From assembly GCA_032622095.1 (NCBI GenBank), contig CP136063.1, forward strand, positions 13,185,814 to 13,249,813: a DNA stretch of 64,000 nt, written 5' to 3'. The position numbers and the translations under genes are program-made. Shown here in pieces: positions 1 to 12,250 of the stretch (the stretch's first letter is position 1; each line of letters opens with the position of its first letter). Source of the stretch: Siphonodentalium dalli (lineage: Eukaryota; Mollusca; Scaphopoda; Gadilida; Siphonodentaliidae). The notes beneath the pieces were generated by a model. It was not told the DNA's origin. It saw only the letters and a program-made list of their open reading frames with translations, and did no database searches.

Positions 1-800
1 AAAAGGCACTTAGTGAGTCCGGTTCCGTGACAAAAGATTCCACACAGGTGATCGACCATACGAGTGTGACGTGGTTTGAATAGCTTTCAGTCATACCAAC
101 ACAAGAGAAATCACACAGTCAATCGCCCATACACGTGTGACGTGTACAAAAAGGCACTTAGTGAGTCCGGTTCCGTGACAAACGATTCCACACAGGTGAT
201 CGACCATACGAGTGTGACGTGGTTTGAATAGCTTTGAGTCATACCAACACAAGATAAATTATACAGTCAATCGCCCATACACGTGTGATGTGTACCAAAA
301 GGCACCTAGTGAGTCCGGTTGCGTGACAAAAGATTACACACCGGTAATCGACCATACGAGTGTGACGTGGTTTGAATAGCTTTCAGTTATACCACCACAA
401 GAGAAATCACACAGTCGATCGTCCATACACGTGTGACGTGTAACAAAAGGCACTTAGTGAGTCCGGTTCCGTGACAAAAAGAATCCACACAGGTAATCGA
501 CCAAACGAGTGTGACGTGTATCATAATGAATTCAGTCATACGTGGAGTCTGGAAATGTATAAGAGGACGAACACCGGCTATCGACCATACGAGCGTGACG
601 TGTATCATAAAGAATTCAGTCATATATGGAGTCTGACAATGCATAAGAGGACGAACACCGGCGATCGTCCATACGAGTGTGACGTGTATCAGAAAGAATT
701 CAGTCATATACGGAGTCTGGCAAAGCATAATAGGACATAGACCGGCTATCGTCCATACGAGTGTGCTATATATGATATTTAGCGATTCAACTAAAACTTG
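1..800 (+). repeat. Zinc-finger-derived ~149-bp tandem array with a short run of readable finger units
   Basis: About three units of roughly 149 bp (1-470) repeat the phrases ACACAGGTGATCGACCATAC and GTGACGTG, which are degenerate versions of the C2H2 linker-plus-finger start (HTGDRPYECDVY). From 471 to about 760 the units are 84 bp and can be read as an open frame with linkers HTGNRP, NTGYRP and NTGDRP. However, the second Cys of each finger is lost (CDVY in place of CxxC), so no functional zinc site remains. Read as the decayed end of a zinc-finger exon from which a non-coding satellite unit was amplified. The same unit recurs in opposite orientation at 3,010-4,065. Confidence 0.7.
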
Positions 801-880
801 CAACTACTGTGTCATGAAGTGGGTTATCATGTGATCTGGCAGTTTTTTCAGACTAATTAAACGGGGGGTCGGAGTGTTTC

Positions 881-1500
881 TAGGTGGTATTTGGGGCGGG
901 CCACCCACTCATGCCGTCAAATCGGTCGAAATCCTTACCGTTCTCGAAAATGGTCCATACCCCATTTTCACCCCTCGGGGTGGCACCCCCGGGGGTGATG
1001 GGTAGGGGTCGGGGTATTTCTAGGTGGTATTTGGGGCGGGCCACCCACCCATGCCGTCAAATCGGTCGAAATCCTTACCGTTCTCGAAAATGGTCCATAC
1101 CCCATTTTCACCCCCTCGGGGTGGCACCCCCGGGGGTGATGGGTGGGGGGGTCGGGATGTTTCTAGGTGGTATTTGGGGCGGGCCACCCACCCATGCCGT
1201 CAAATCGGTCGAAATCCTTACCGTTCTCGAAAATGGTCCATACCCCATTTTCACCCCATCGGGGTGGCACCCCCGGGGGTGATGGGTGGGGGGTCGGGTG
1301 TTTCTAGGTGGTATTTGGGCGGGCCACCCACCCATGCCGTCAAATCGGTCGAAATCCTTACCGTTCTCGAAAATGGTCCATACCCCATTTTCACCCCCTC
1401 GGGGTGGCACCCCCCGGGGGTGATGGGTGGGGGTCGGGTTGTTTCTAGGTGGTATTTGGGGCGGGCCACCCACCCATGCCGTCAAATCGGTCGAAAGCGA
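881..1500. repeat. 141-bp GC-rich tandem repeat, about 4.4 copies
   Basis: The phrase TAGGTGGTATTTGGGGCGGG starts at 881, 1021, 1164, 1305 and 1446, giving periods of 140-143 bp. Each unit contains a hairpin-forming GGGTGGCACCCCCGGGGGTG block. Several long open frames on both strands are by-products of the repeat and are not genes. Confidence 0.9.
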
Positions 1501-3009
1501 CATTTTTGAAAATAAGGAATAAGGAATAGGGAATAAGTTCCAATTGTCATGTATGTTGTTAAATTACCGTTATCTCGATTGTTAAATTCAAGAAATCATA
1601 TGTGTGTGGTTATGTTCTATGAAATATAAATGCAAGTTGATCAGACATTTCATATATCAGTCAAACTTGCAAACATACATCTTAGTGCGCACTGGTCGAT
1701 CATGATTGCTATCTAGATCTACAATGTAGCTCATAATTACTACTCCCCTCATTTTCAACTACGTTAGTTACAAACGCCCAGACCGTGCGCTGCTTACAGT
1801 GTGGTAACCCCTTTCCAAAAAAAAACAACTAAATACCAAATGCAGAACAAAATTACAAAAATGAATTTATTGATATACTGCAAACCATCGGTGCAAGCTG
1901 GGATTGATGAGCAATTATATATAACACAAAACAGAATATATGCCAGTCCCTTCCTAATAGTATTGCCCTTGACTTACCAGCAACTTACCGTAACATACCT
2001 GCCCTATGCAGGGCAACACCAGTTACTGGCGATTGTGGCCAATGTTCCACCTCCCACTCGCAGAGGACTCACATTCAACAATGCAATCGCAGGCATAGCT
2101 ACCACATGGTATAATACACGCTAGGAACACGGGCTCCATTGGCCGCCATGGAGAATCACCACAGCATAACGCCTGAACATTAAATGTTATGATAAAACAT
2201 TACAACTGTAGCGCCCAAAGAGGCCGGATCTACACAGCGATATGGTAAGCGATTTTCTTGTTATCCTGTTCCCTCTTTTGGTGGTTCTAGAGCTGTCACG
2301 AAGTCTCGAACGATATAACACAATCCCTTAACAGACGTGAGTATGTTCAATAATTTAGTTTGTAATTCCAGGAACCATTATCTCTCGTTATTAAAGTGTC
2401 CAAAGGAGATTGTATTCCAGTTGTAAATTGAATGAACATCTTTGACTTATTATTCTGTAGCACGTGCATGATAATATTATTCTAACTGGGACAATGACTC
2501 GTGAAATTATGCAGAATCGGTGTCTTGTTGTATGACATTCTTAATCACCTGACATCTGGACTTTCGTCCTTTGTTTCATAGTTAGCCAATCAGAATGAAC
2601 CACGTTAAAAAGAAAATGGACTTATTTATCATTATTGATAATCGACTATAAAATTACAAAAAGGAGACTGAACCATTTGGCACCTGGAACATTGCGAATT
2701 GGAAGTTTGACATAGAACTGTTCTTCCAAAGAAGAGGACAAATAGACCAACTATGTTCCGTTGTAACTGATACATTTGTCACGTCCCCCAATTTTGAGGA
2801 AATATACATGTTGCCATGTTACTGGACTGACAGAACGTCTTCAGACACACATCTTGTCACCAGCGTGGGTTCTCTTATATATTGTAAGACTCACGGTCAC
2901 GGCGAACTTCTTCTAACAAACGTCGCACCTATAAGGTCGGTCACCAGTGTGGATCGTCGGGTTGACGGACAGACTGGGAACAACATTGCATACTCGTATG
3001 ATTGACCAC
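1501..3009. other. No gene recognised
   Basis: AT-rich sequence between two repeat arrays. The longest open frame (1,801-2,124, + strand, 107 residues) has no domain, transmembrane segment or motif that I recognise and starts without a clear context. I see no RNA gene here. Confidence 0.5.
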
Positions 3010-4065
3010 CTATGTGTTCTCATATGCTTAGGCAAGAAACCGGACTAACTAAATGCCTTTCTGGTACACGTCACACGTGTATGGGCGATTGACTGTGTGA
3101 TTTCCATGGTGTTGGTATGATCGGAGGCTATTCAAACCACGTCACACTCGTATGGTCGATTACCTGTGTGGATTCTTTTTGTCACGGAACCGGACTCACT
3201 AAGTGCCTTTTGGTACAAGTCACACGTGTATGGGCGATTGACTGCGTGATTTCTCTTGTGATGGTATAACTGAAAGCTATTCAAACCACGTCACACTCGT
3301 ATGGTCGATTACCTGTGTGGATTCTTTTTGTCACGGAACCGGACTCACTAAGTGCCTTTTGGTACAAGTCACACGTGTATGGGCGATTGACTATGTGATT
3401 TCTTTTGTGTTGGTGTGATTGGAGGCTATTCAAACCACGTCACACTCGTATGGTCGATCACCTGTGTGGAATCTTTTGTCACGGAACCGGACTCACTAAG
3501 TGCCTTTTGGTACACGTCACACGTGTATGGGCGATTGACTGTGTGATTTCTCTTGTGTTGGTATGACTGAAAGCTATTCAAACCACGTCACACTCGTATG
3601 GTCGATCACCTGTGTGGAATCTTCTGTCACGGAACCGGACTCACTAAGTGCCTTTTGGTACAAGTCACACGTGTATGGGCGATTGACTATGTGATTTCTT
3701 TTGTGTTGGTGTGATTGGAGGCTATTCAAACCACGTCACACTCGTATGGTCGATCACCTGTGTGGAATCTTCTGTCACGGAACCGGACTCACTAAGTGCC
3801 TCTTGGTACAAGTCACACGTGTATGGGCGATTGACTATGTGATTTATCTTGTGTTGGTACGATTGGAGGCTATTCAAACCACGTCACACTCGTATGGTCG
3901 ATCACCTGTGTGGAATCTTTTGTCACGGAACCGGACTCACTAAGTGCCTTTTGGTACACGTCACACGTGTATGGGCGATTGACTGTGTGATTTCTCTTGT
4001 GTTGGTATGACTGAAAGCTATTCAAACCACGTCACACTCGTATGGGCGATAGCCACTATTGATTA
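3010..4065 (-). repeat. ~148-bp satellite derived from zinc-finger sequence, about 7 copies
   Basis: CACGGAACCGGACTCACTAA recurs at about 3183, 3332, 3480, 3628, 3776 and 3923, a 148-bp period. On the minus strand each unit contains the two finger-linker echoes also seen at 1-470. A two-finger unit should be 168 bp, so the unit is a frame-breaking shortened derivative. The array is inverted relative to the one at 1-470, about 2.2 kb apart. Confidence 0.85.
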
Positions 4066-4119
4066 TCGGGTTGACTTTGTCATGAAAATAGTTCAGCGCC
4101 CGTCAAAATTCATTGAGTC

Positions 4120-4350
4120 AGTTTACTTCAAAAGCTGTAATTTTGTTACTTCAAAAGTGGAGACCTAGTTTTTTTACTACAAAAGCTGGCGTTTTTTACT
4201 TCAAAAGCGGAGACCTCACTTTACTACAAAAGCTGGCGATTTTATTACAAAAGTGGTGAGTTACTTCAAAAGCTGGCGTTTTTTACTTCAAAAGTGGAGA
4301 CCTACTTCAAACGTGGTAATTACTTCAAAAGCTGGCGTAACACCTTAGTA
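4120..4350. repeat. Short tandem repeat of 'ttacttcaaaagctggcg' units
   Basis: The phrases ACTTCAAAAGCTGGCG and ACTTCAAAAGTGGAGACC alternate irregularly over about 220 bp. No coding potential. Confidence 0.75.
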
Positions 4351-7335
4351 TTCCCCAACATCAAACGTACGTTGCCCATTAATTTGTGTCTTCGCAATAA
4401 AGCATTCATTTCATATGAACTGCCACATAATGGTACGTAGTCGGAATTAGGAAAGATAATACGGTAACTTAATATAGATCACAATCCCGGAGGTTTCATT
4501 TATTCGGGAGATATATAGCATATACATATACAGCATTTTTCAAATGTGTTTTCATTCGTACTGAAGAGAAAGTTTATTTTCACCATTTATATGAATAGAC
4601 TAACAGTGAACGCTCTTTATTGTTCCAATGTGACTAATAGCAATGGTACTTATATGTATATGGTAAATATAAAGAGCATTTGTCATACCGAACTAGAGGA
4701 AACACCTGAGTCTGACTGCATGCGACAGTACCAGCGTACAGTTTATTTGTGGCCGCTAACACCGGAACAATAGCCATGCGGGATGTGTACTGTGGGCCTT
4801 ACTTCAGAGTACCGACCATTCGACACGTCATGTCAAGAGTTACAGTGATGTGAAACACTCCGGTAGGGTGATCAAATAGAAATGAAGAATATCTTGCTCA
4901 AAGTAGTTATTATTTTACAATTATCATATCCAAATTATCAACACGCACCGTCATTCTTATATATTAATTAAATGCAGTGACTCTTATTTTGGACCCATCT
5001 ATATTTCTAAAAGTACATTAATTTAATTGACTTAACGTGGTAAAGATGATGCATCCACAGTTATGATTGGATTGATCGCCAAAATATGCAGTTACATAAA
5101 ATTTCAAACAAAAATCTGAGGTCCACCGGTTTCTGTGAATATATATAAACAAAAACTATTTTGTTCTCTCTCTCAAGGGTTGTGAATCTTGGCTAAACCT
5201 GGAATGGTTCACCATTAAAATTTGGCGATTTTTGCAAGACAACACGGGTTGATATGTGTTAAATATTTATTCATATAATCGCTAAAGCAAATTTCGAAAA
5301 GAACGATAATTAACAGCCAGCGAACTTTGTCACAAAGAGCAGCGTGACGCCATTGCACGCGACGATATTACACGTGTCTACTATCAAATACTATATATGA
5401 AAATATTGCTAATCTTGTGATAAATATATATATGTACACTACATGTAAAGTATGAATGTACATCATGTATAGGTATGCCTAGATATTGCGTTATCACAGC
5501 CGAGCATACATGTAAATGTATGCGATGTAGAATTTGCCCGGAATGGCGCTAAGTATGGGGGCGTGAAATAAAACCTAAACATTTTCAAAATAAAAAATAC
5601 ATGTAAAATAGTTTGCTTTCATCAACATTGGGAAGATCAACGAAATCATCTTTCAGTAAATAGTTATCAAAAAAGTCACAACCGTGAGCGTTCTTAATTA
5701 TCGACCGATGCTGGGTGGCAGAAACATTTTAACCAGGCTGATAAAAACCATATTAATCCTCATCTTTTGAAAGTCCATATATAGCCAATTTAATTGGTCC
5801 ATGTGTAAGAACTAAATATTTTCTGGGGTAGAACACTTCATGTAAGTAATATAGGTGTGCTACAGTAAGCATGTAACTACGGATTGTTCTGCTACATGCA
5901 TTAATAGCGAGCATCAGGATTTATGTGTTCCCAGCTCACGACAATAAAAAGCGCTGTTGTTATGACCGCGAAATTAGAAATTAACTTTGTTTATTATCCG
6001 CATTGTATACATGTAAGCTTTTTAAGTTTTCCTGAAATATGTCGAGATATATACTAGGAACTATCTTTCTACGGGCATTATTTATCACAGAAAGACGAAT
6101 TAAAGTCATACAAAATACAACTTCGAACACGATAGTTTGGGAAATTGGGTCCGAAACACAAAATAGCCATGTGAATATGTAAAAGAAAAGCGCATTCGAT
6201 GTCAGTCTATTGTAGTAAATTGTAGAACTAAAGAGCGTTGGTTTCACTTATGTCAAACAATGAAAACAGTTGGAAAGTGGCTATACGCATGTACAATATA
6301 TTGTTTGAGCATTTGACGCCGGTATATCAATATTTCCTGTATTGTCAACCTATATATTATACCTCCTTCCAAATTACGTACATATATAAGTGGGAAGCTC
6401 GAGGCCCGCTTAATTGTGAAACAATATAATCTGCATTCTGAATGCCAAAGTGAACACTACATGTAAATGGACCTCATATGGTTATGATTGAAACTCGCAC
6501 CCTATGCGCGCCACTGCAATGGGGACAATTAATGTTGACACCTCTTACAGACTTGGCTGAACTTTCAAAGGTTATGTAAGAGCTAACTGACACATATTAT
6601 AATACCATTGTCTGAAATAACACGGACACAGTTGCATGCTATATATAAACATAACTATGTATATGTGATTCCTAGTGGTCACCAACATTTTGTTTTATTA
6701 TTTTAGCTAGTATATATATATATTTACACTATAGAACCCTATCATCCAATTCATGTTAGTATACACCCATAGCATGATAATCATTAAATTTAACGAGTGG
6801 GTTGTAGGGAAGTAGTTCCGCCCATTCCAAATCATCCAGGGTTAAATCCAAAACCCCAATAAATAAAAAACAAAAACAAAAACATATACGCTAGCTGAAT
6901 CAGAATTCCCTTGGAAAGTTTATGCATGCATTGATGTAGGGGCCTGAACAAATGAGAGAGCTAGGGAATGTTATCCATATTTGCGTTTCGTGCATATTTC
7001 GATCTTTTAAACATTTTGCTAAACAAGATAGCATTATTAAAAATAATTATTTTTTTTGTTAATTGTTTAATGGACTTGGATCATTACATTATACATATAT
7101 ATGTGTGTGTGTGCATGTGTGTAAATAATACGAAATTCTCTCAGCTTTTGCGCTTAAAATTTGAAATAAGTGATCGCGGGACGGAAGAAATCCATAGAAT
7201 AACAAATTGTTTATTTATTTTACATGTAGCTAGTTACTAGTAATCATTCTGGAATTTTTGAAAATATCAACCATAATATAAATATAATGTACAACAGCAT
7301 ACAATGCATGGCCCACTGAGTGTATGCTTTAGAAA
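4351..7335. other. AT-rich intergenic sequence without a recognised gene
   Basis: Short open frames only, none with a recognisable domain. Two stretches (about 4,560-4,630 and the reverse complement of about 6,180-6,247) share a loose match around AATAGACT..AACGCTCTTTA, perhaps ends of an old repeat. Short AT and GT microsatellites lie near 6,712 and 7,090. Confidence 0.5.
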
Positions 7336-7432
7336 TTACTGTCGAGTTTGTCACGCTGAACTGGCCGGTCTTTCACACTAATGCACATGTAAGCTGTGTA
7401 GACATCCATCGTTTTGTAACGGTTCTACTAAA
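7336..7432 (+). repeat. Left edge of a segmental duplication upstream of the zinc-finger gene
   Basis: About 95 bp beginning ATTACTGTCGAGTTTGTCAC recurs with only a handful of differences at about 10,662-10,755, just upstream of the zinc-finger pseudogene. The finger gene and its 5' flank were therefore duplicated together. Confidence 0.85.
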
Positions 7433-7617
7433 CAAAACCACATAATGCGGCGCATGGTAATTTAATATAATGTGGTGTTTCCATCGTCCTTTGTTCGATT
7501 TGATCCCCCCGGATGACGGACTAAATATAATCTTCAGTTACACGCTGGATTTGGTTATAATTATCTATAGACTTTCGCTTCACGAGATACAGTGTATACA
7601 ACAATTCCAGGCACACG

Positions 7618-8985
7618 ATGGGAGATTCTAAACTGAATGTTCATAAACGGAATAAACGGAATGATTCTGACGTATGCGGTAAATCATTTAATCGTCGAAG
7701 AAACATAAAGATAATCCACACTGGAGTAAATCCGTACAGTTGTGATATCTGCGGAAAATTGTTTAATCAATCGAGCGCCTTGGTGACGCATAAGAGAATC
7801 CACACTGGAGATAAGCCTTACCGCTGTGATATATGTGGAAATTCGTTTAATGCGTCAGGTAATCTGGTGACACACAAGCGAATTCATACTGGAGATAAAC
7901 CTTACCGTTGTGATATATGCGGAAAATCATTTAATCAATCGAGCACCTTGGTGAGACATAAGAGAATCCACACAGGATATAAGCCTTACCGTTGTGATAT
8001 ATGCGGGAAATCGTTTTATCAATCGAACAACTTGGTGAAGCATAAGAGAATCCACACTGGAGATAAGCCTTACTGCTGTGATATATGCGGGAAATCGTTT
8101 AATACATCGAGCCAAGTGATGGCACATAGGCGAATTCACACAGGAGATAAACCTTACCGTTGTGATATATGCGGGAAATCATTTAAACGTTCTGGCAACT
8201 TGGTTGGACATAAGAGAATCCACACCGGAGATAAGCCTTACATTTGTGATATATGCGGGAAATTGTTTATTCATTCGGGCCATTTGGTGACACATAAGAG
8301 AATCCACACCGGAGATAAACCTTATCATTGTGATATATGCGGGAAATCGTTTAATACATCGAGCAGTTTGGTGACACACAAGCGAATTCACACTGGAGAT
8401 AAGCCTTACCGTTGTGATATATGCGAGAAATCATTTAATCAATCGAGCACCTTGGTGACGCATAAGACAATTCACACTGGAGATAAGACTTACTGTTGTA
8501 ATATATGCGGAGAATCATTTAATCAATCGAGCACCTTGGTGAACCACAAGATAATCCACACTGGGGATAAACCTTACCGTTGTGATATATGCGGGAAATC
8601 ATTTAATCGATCGAGCGACTTGGTGACACACAATCGAATTCACACTGGAGATAAACCTTACCGTTGTGATATATGCGGGAAACCGTTCACTCGATCGAGC
8701 AGCTTGGTGAGCCACAAGAGAATCCACACTGGAGATAAGCCATACCGTTGTAATATATGCGGGAAATTGTTTAATACATCGAGCAGCTTGAGTAAACATA
8801 AGATAATCCACACTGGAGATAACCCTTACAGTTGTGATATATGCGGAAAATCATTTAGTCAATCGGGCAGCTTGGTGAGACATACGAGAATCCACACCGG
8901 AGATAAACCTTACCATTGCGATATATGCGGGAATTCGTTTAATCAATCGAGCCACTTGGCGTCACATACGAGAATCCACACATGA
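7618..8985 (+). CDS. C2H2 zinc-finger protein, 455 aa, 15 intact fingers
   Basis: A single open exon. After a short N-terminus (about 35 residues) comes one degenerate finger that lacks the first Cys, then 15 consecutive fingers of 28 residues in the form CDICGKSF-x5-L-x2-H-x3-H joined by TGDKP linkers. Fingers are almost identical outside helix positions -1, 3 and 6 (for example Q/A, A/T, R/D/T), which is where C2H2 fingers read DNA bases. No KRAB, SCAN, BTB or other effector domain is visible in this exon, so either the protein is fingers only or the effector is in an upstream exon that I cannot see. Nuclear sequence-specific DNA binding is expected from the family; the target is unknown. 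The ATG at 7618 is the first in the open frame; an upstream exon could extend it. The 84-bp internal repeat makes unequal crossing-over likely. Confidence 0.9.
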   Translation: MGDSKLNVHKRNKRNDSDVCGKSFNRRRNIKIIHTGVNPYSCDICGKLFNQSSALVTHKRIHTGDKPYRCDICGNSFNASGNLVTHKRIHTGDKPYRCDICGKSFNQSSTLVRHKRIHTGYKPYRCDICGKSFYQSNNLVKHKRIHTGDKPYCCDICGKSFNTSSQVMAHRRIHTGDKPYRCDICGKSFKRSGNLVGHKRIHTGDKPYICDICGKLFIHSGHLVTHKRIHTGDKPYHCDICGKSFNTSSSLVTHKRIHTGDKPYRCDICEKSFNQSSTLVTHKTIHTGDKTYCCNICGESFNQSSTLVNHKIIHTGDKPYRCDICGKSFNRSSDLVTHNRIHTGDKPYRCDICGKPFTRSSSLVSHKRIHTGDKPYRCNICGKLFNTSSSLSKHKIIHTGDNPYSCDICGKSFSQSGSLVRHTRIHTGDKPYHCDICGNSFNQSSHLASHTRIHT

Positions 8986-9010
8986 GAATCAGTTAATCAT
9001 TTAAAGGTGG

Positions 9011-9060
9011 ATTTTCTCTTTGTAAACATGTATTATATAGTTACCGAGGTATAAAATATT
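9011..9060. repeat. Single unit of the ~53-bp 'tctctttgtaaacatg' minisatellite
   Basis: The sequence TCTCTTTGTAAACATGTATT through the TTACCGAGGTATAAA phrase matches the tandem units at 13,590-13,757, 15,722-15,890 (reverse complement) and 55,385-55,630. It lies immediately 3' of the zinc-finger gene. Confidence 0.7.
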
Positions 9061-9239
9061 AGATTTGAACCGAAGACTCCTCTCCGGATATTCTTCTACT
9101 ATGGGGGGTTTGGGAAACTTTCCCGGGAAGATTTGAAAGGGGCGGAACCCCTCTCCTACAACCCACTGTTGGATTTAATTTGAAACATGTTATGGTAATA
9201 CATAAGCATGAATTGGTGAGGGTGAAAATGAAAATGATC

Positions 9240-9301
9240 TAGACATATTATTTTTTTTTCTTTGATTTCTTCGCTTTCTTTTTGCTTCGGTTGGATGTTG
9301 C

Positions 9302-9334
<33 letters not shown>

Positions 9335-10080
9335 GGTTGAATCTGAGTCGGCGCTGAGGTTGCTGGACTCAGGTGTTAAATTTTATCTGTTGTATTCCGT
9401 CTATTATGATTTTAGTGACCGTTCTGGGTGAAACGTCATGTTCATCTGATCCTATGTAGATCCGGCCTCGCCCCAGCAGGCAGTACTCTCGTATGGTGAG
9501 TGGATACTCGCTGCGTGGGTCGCGTGAGATTTTCTAATGGAGGGCGAGACGCTGTCGTTCTATTTCCTCTACTGGTGTGAATGATGTTGGCAACGCCGGC
9601 TTCTCCTCATACTTCGGCGTCGGAGGGGCGGAGATGGTGCTATCCGCCCCTGGTGAAGAAAGGCTGGGTGGTGTTTCCATCTCCACGTCGAAACTGGCGG
9701 CAGGAACATCGGGGGTGGTATCCGCTCGTCTCTGTGCCGACAGCAGGGACCTCCGGCAGATCTACGGAGTCCCTGCTAGCTGGTCTAATGTCACCTGTCT
9801 CCATGCAGGCCGGGTCGTCTGGGCGTCTCTCAGACAACTCCGGCCTACCGGCTGTGACACTGGATGGCTGAACCACACGGGGAGGGGTGACCGGTCGATC
9901 AACGGTCGCCCCCATCTTCTTCTTCCATTTCGCCCGTCTGGCTGCGTCCCTTCTCCTTCGAGCTGGTGTCTTTCTCTTAGGAGGCTCCTCTTTCATGGTA
10001 CGGCTGGTCTTGGTCTTGCTCCAGGTGGAAGATCTCTGGTTTCCAGCATCTCCCGTCCTGAATTCAACACACAGAGTCAA
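9240..10080 (-). pseudogene. Decayed retroelement-like coding stretch (possible LINE ORF1 fragment)
   Basis: This stretch is clearly more GC-rich than its surroundings and reads best on the minus strand: a 146-residue frame (10,080-9,640) with a Lys/Arg-rich segment (KRKTPARRRRDAARRAKWKK) followed by Pro/Ser-rich sequence. It continues in shifted frames through about 9,360 and ends in a glutamine run encoded by the (GTT)n tract at 9,298-9,333 and a basic tail. The basic segment resembles the KxKSPSxxRRD-type patch common in ORF1 proteins of invertebrate non-LTR elements. That comparison is from memory and weak. Frameshifts and in-frame stops mean it is not a functional gene here. A broken host exon is the alternative. 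Confidence 0.3.
9298..9333. repeat. (GTT)n microsatellite
   Basis: About 11 consecutive GTT units. On the minus strand it encodes the glutamine run of the decayed ORF above. Confidence 0.9.
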
Positions 10081-10659
10081 ATATTAATTTTATATTGAAT
10101 ATTTTCTGGTCTAAAAGGTGTGCTTGTTCAGCTAACGAACAATAGTGGTCTCTTAACAGAGACCAGAAATTTTATTGTACAATTTTGTCACAAATAAACG
10201 TTAATTATAATCATTATCGCTCATATATGTGGAACAAAACAATAGAAACAACCAATCTGGGACATTTGACTTTCGGTGCGTAGCCATAGGAACAGTCCAG
10301 TGCTCTATATCGCAATATGGTATCATCCGAATGGTCTGTTCTAAAAAGAATAGCAACATAACAGGTTTCGATTTAATATTCGAAATTAATCAATATTAAT
10401 ATTAATTGATAGAAGCTTTTCCGGACAGGGGTCTTCAGTTCATATCTATTATGTTATACCCACGTAACTATTTAAAATTTGTTATTTAAAGAGATAATCC
10501 ATCTTTAACAGGGACTGGAAATTGTATTGTGTAATTTTGTCACAAATAAACGTTAATTAGACTCATTATCATAATAATAATGAACGGCATGAAAAACCCC
10601 ATTCAAAATTGCTCACGTTACCCATTAGACGTATCTGGGGAAGAGTTATACGACGAAAT

Positions 10660-11560
10660 TACTGTCGAGTTTGTCACGCTGAACTGGCCCGTCTTTCACA
10701 CTAATGCACATGTAACCTGTGTAAACATCTATCGTTTTGCAACGGTTCTATATCTGTTGGAAATTGTTTAATCAATCGAGCACCTTGGTGAGACAAGAGA
10801 ATCCACACTGGAGATAAGCCTTACCGTTGTGATGTATGCAGGAAATCATTTAATCAATCGAGCAGCCTTGGTGACGCATAAGAGAATCCACACCGGAGAT
10901 AAGCCATGCCGTTGTGGTATTTGCGGGAAATCGTTTATTACATCGAGCAAAGTGATGACACATAAGATAATGCACACCAGAGATCATCCTTACAGTTGCG
11001 ATATGTGCGGTAAATCATTTAGTCAATCGGGCAGCTTGGTGAGACATAAGAGAATCCACACCGGATATAAACCTTACTGTTGTGATATATGCGGGAAATT
11101 ATTTAATACATCGGGCAGCTTGGTGACAGACAAGAGAATACACACATGAGATAAATGTGAATCAGTTAATCATTTAATCGATCGAATTCACTGTTGAGCC
11201 ATAAGCAAAATTGTATGCACACCGGAGATAAGCATTAACATTATGATAAAATCGAGAAATCATTTAATCGATCGAGTTCATTGGTGAGCCATAAGAGAAT
11301 CCACACTGTAGATAACCCTTATGGTTGTGTCATATGCGGGGAATCATTTAAGCGATCGAGCCACTTGGTGACACATAAGATAATCCACACCGGAGATAAA
11401 CCTTACCGTTGTAATATATGCGAAGAATCATTTAATCAAACGAGTACCTTGGTGAACCACAAGAGAATCCACACTGTAGATAGACCTTGCCGTTGTGATA
11501 TATGCGGGAAATCATTTAATCAATCGACTTGGTGAAACATAAGATAATCCACCCGTTACC
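10660..11560 (+). pseudogene. Duplicate zinc-finger gene, broken
   Basis: A second copy of the 7.6-kb zinc-finger locus, starting with the duplicated 5' flank (10,662-10,755). Finger units with TGDKP/TGYKP linkers resume at about 10,768 but are split into two short frames (10,829-11,149 and 11,281-11,535) by a stop after HT, small indels and missing bases (for example CTTGGTGAGACAAGAGAATC, which lacks two bases of the expected CATAAG). The stretch 11,150-11,280 contains three recognisable but frame-broken finger remnants. Roughly nine finger units remain. The ATG seen upstream at 10,580 does not lead into the fingers. Non-functional by sequence. Confidence 0.85.
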
Positions 11561-12110
11561 CACGTCGTTAATGATTGTATGTTTCTTAATCAGTTACGTA
11601 ACCAAATCTAGTACAAATTTATTGATATTTTTACTGTGGAATGTTACATGTTCATCAATAGTATGAGTTGGATTCAACAAACTGCATTATTCCTCGGGTA
11701 TATCCCACCAAATCTAGATGAATATGTTGAGGACACAGTCGCATTTTGTCGTTTCTTCATCTCCCCAACATCGAAGTTATGGAAAATATGGATACACTAA
11801 CTACTTGAAATTTTGAGACGTAATTCATAGCAGATGATTGTTAAAAGTGTAATTTATACTTAAGCTTAGATTCCGCACCCATAATTTCGGGTCAATTTTA
11901 ATATGACATGTCCATACGTGCGTGGACTATTATGTCTCATATTATATTCTCATATTAAGAACATGGTATCTATATGAGTGTTCGTTTATACGAGAATGTT
12001 TATATTAACTTTGTCTATTGAGTTCTTATTGATATTTGTCTGCGTGGATTTAGGTGACATGTTGAACATCAACATGGGTCTGCCTGTGTATCAGATGTGT
12101 AAATGTTAAA
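11561..12110. other. No gene recognised
   Basis: AT-rich spacer between the zinc-finger pseudogene and the large ATC microsatellite. No open frame of note and no repeat that I can identify. Confidence 0.5.
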
Positions 12111-12122
12111 AATATTCCATTG

Positions 12123-12219
12123 ATTTCGCTAACAGTATCACCATCATCTTCATCATCACCATTATCATCACCACCATCATGATCATCATCATTATCACCA
12201 TTATCATCAGCGTCGCCAC

Positions 12220-12250
<31 letters not shown>

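Noticed and set aside
884-1509. Long open frames on both strands in the 141-bp GC repeat
   Set aside because: Produced by a near-identical tandem repeat whose period is close to a multiple of three; the peptides are repeats of the same low-complexity segment and occur on both strands.
1-4065. CRISPR-like array (regular 148-bp periodicity)
   Set aside because: The whole unit repeats with no unique spacers; eukaryotic minisatellite.
9577-10098. Plus-strand 173-aa and 96-aa frames over the GC-rich stretch
   Set aside because: The minus strand has the composition of a real (decayed) basic protein; the plus-strand frames are its shadows.
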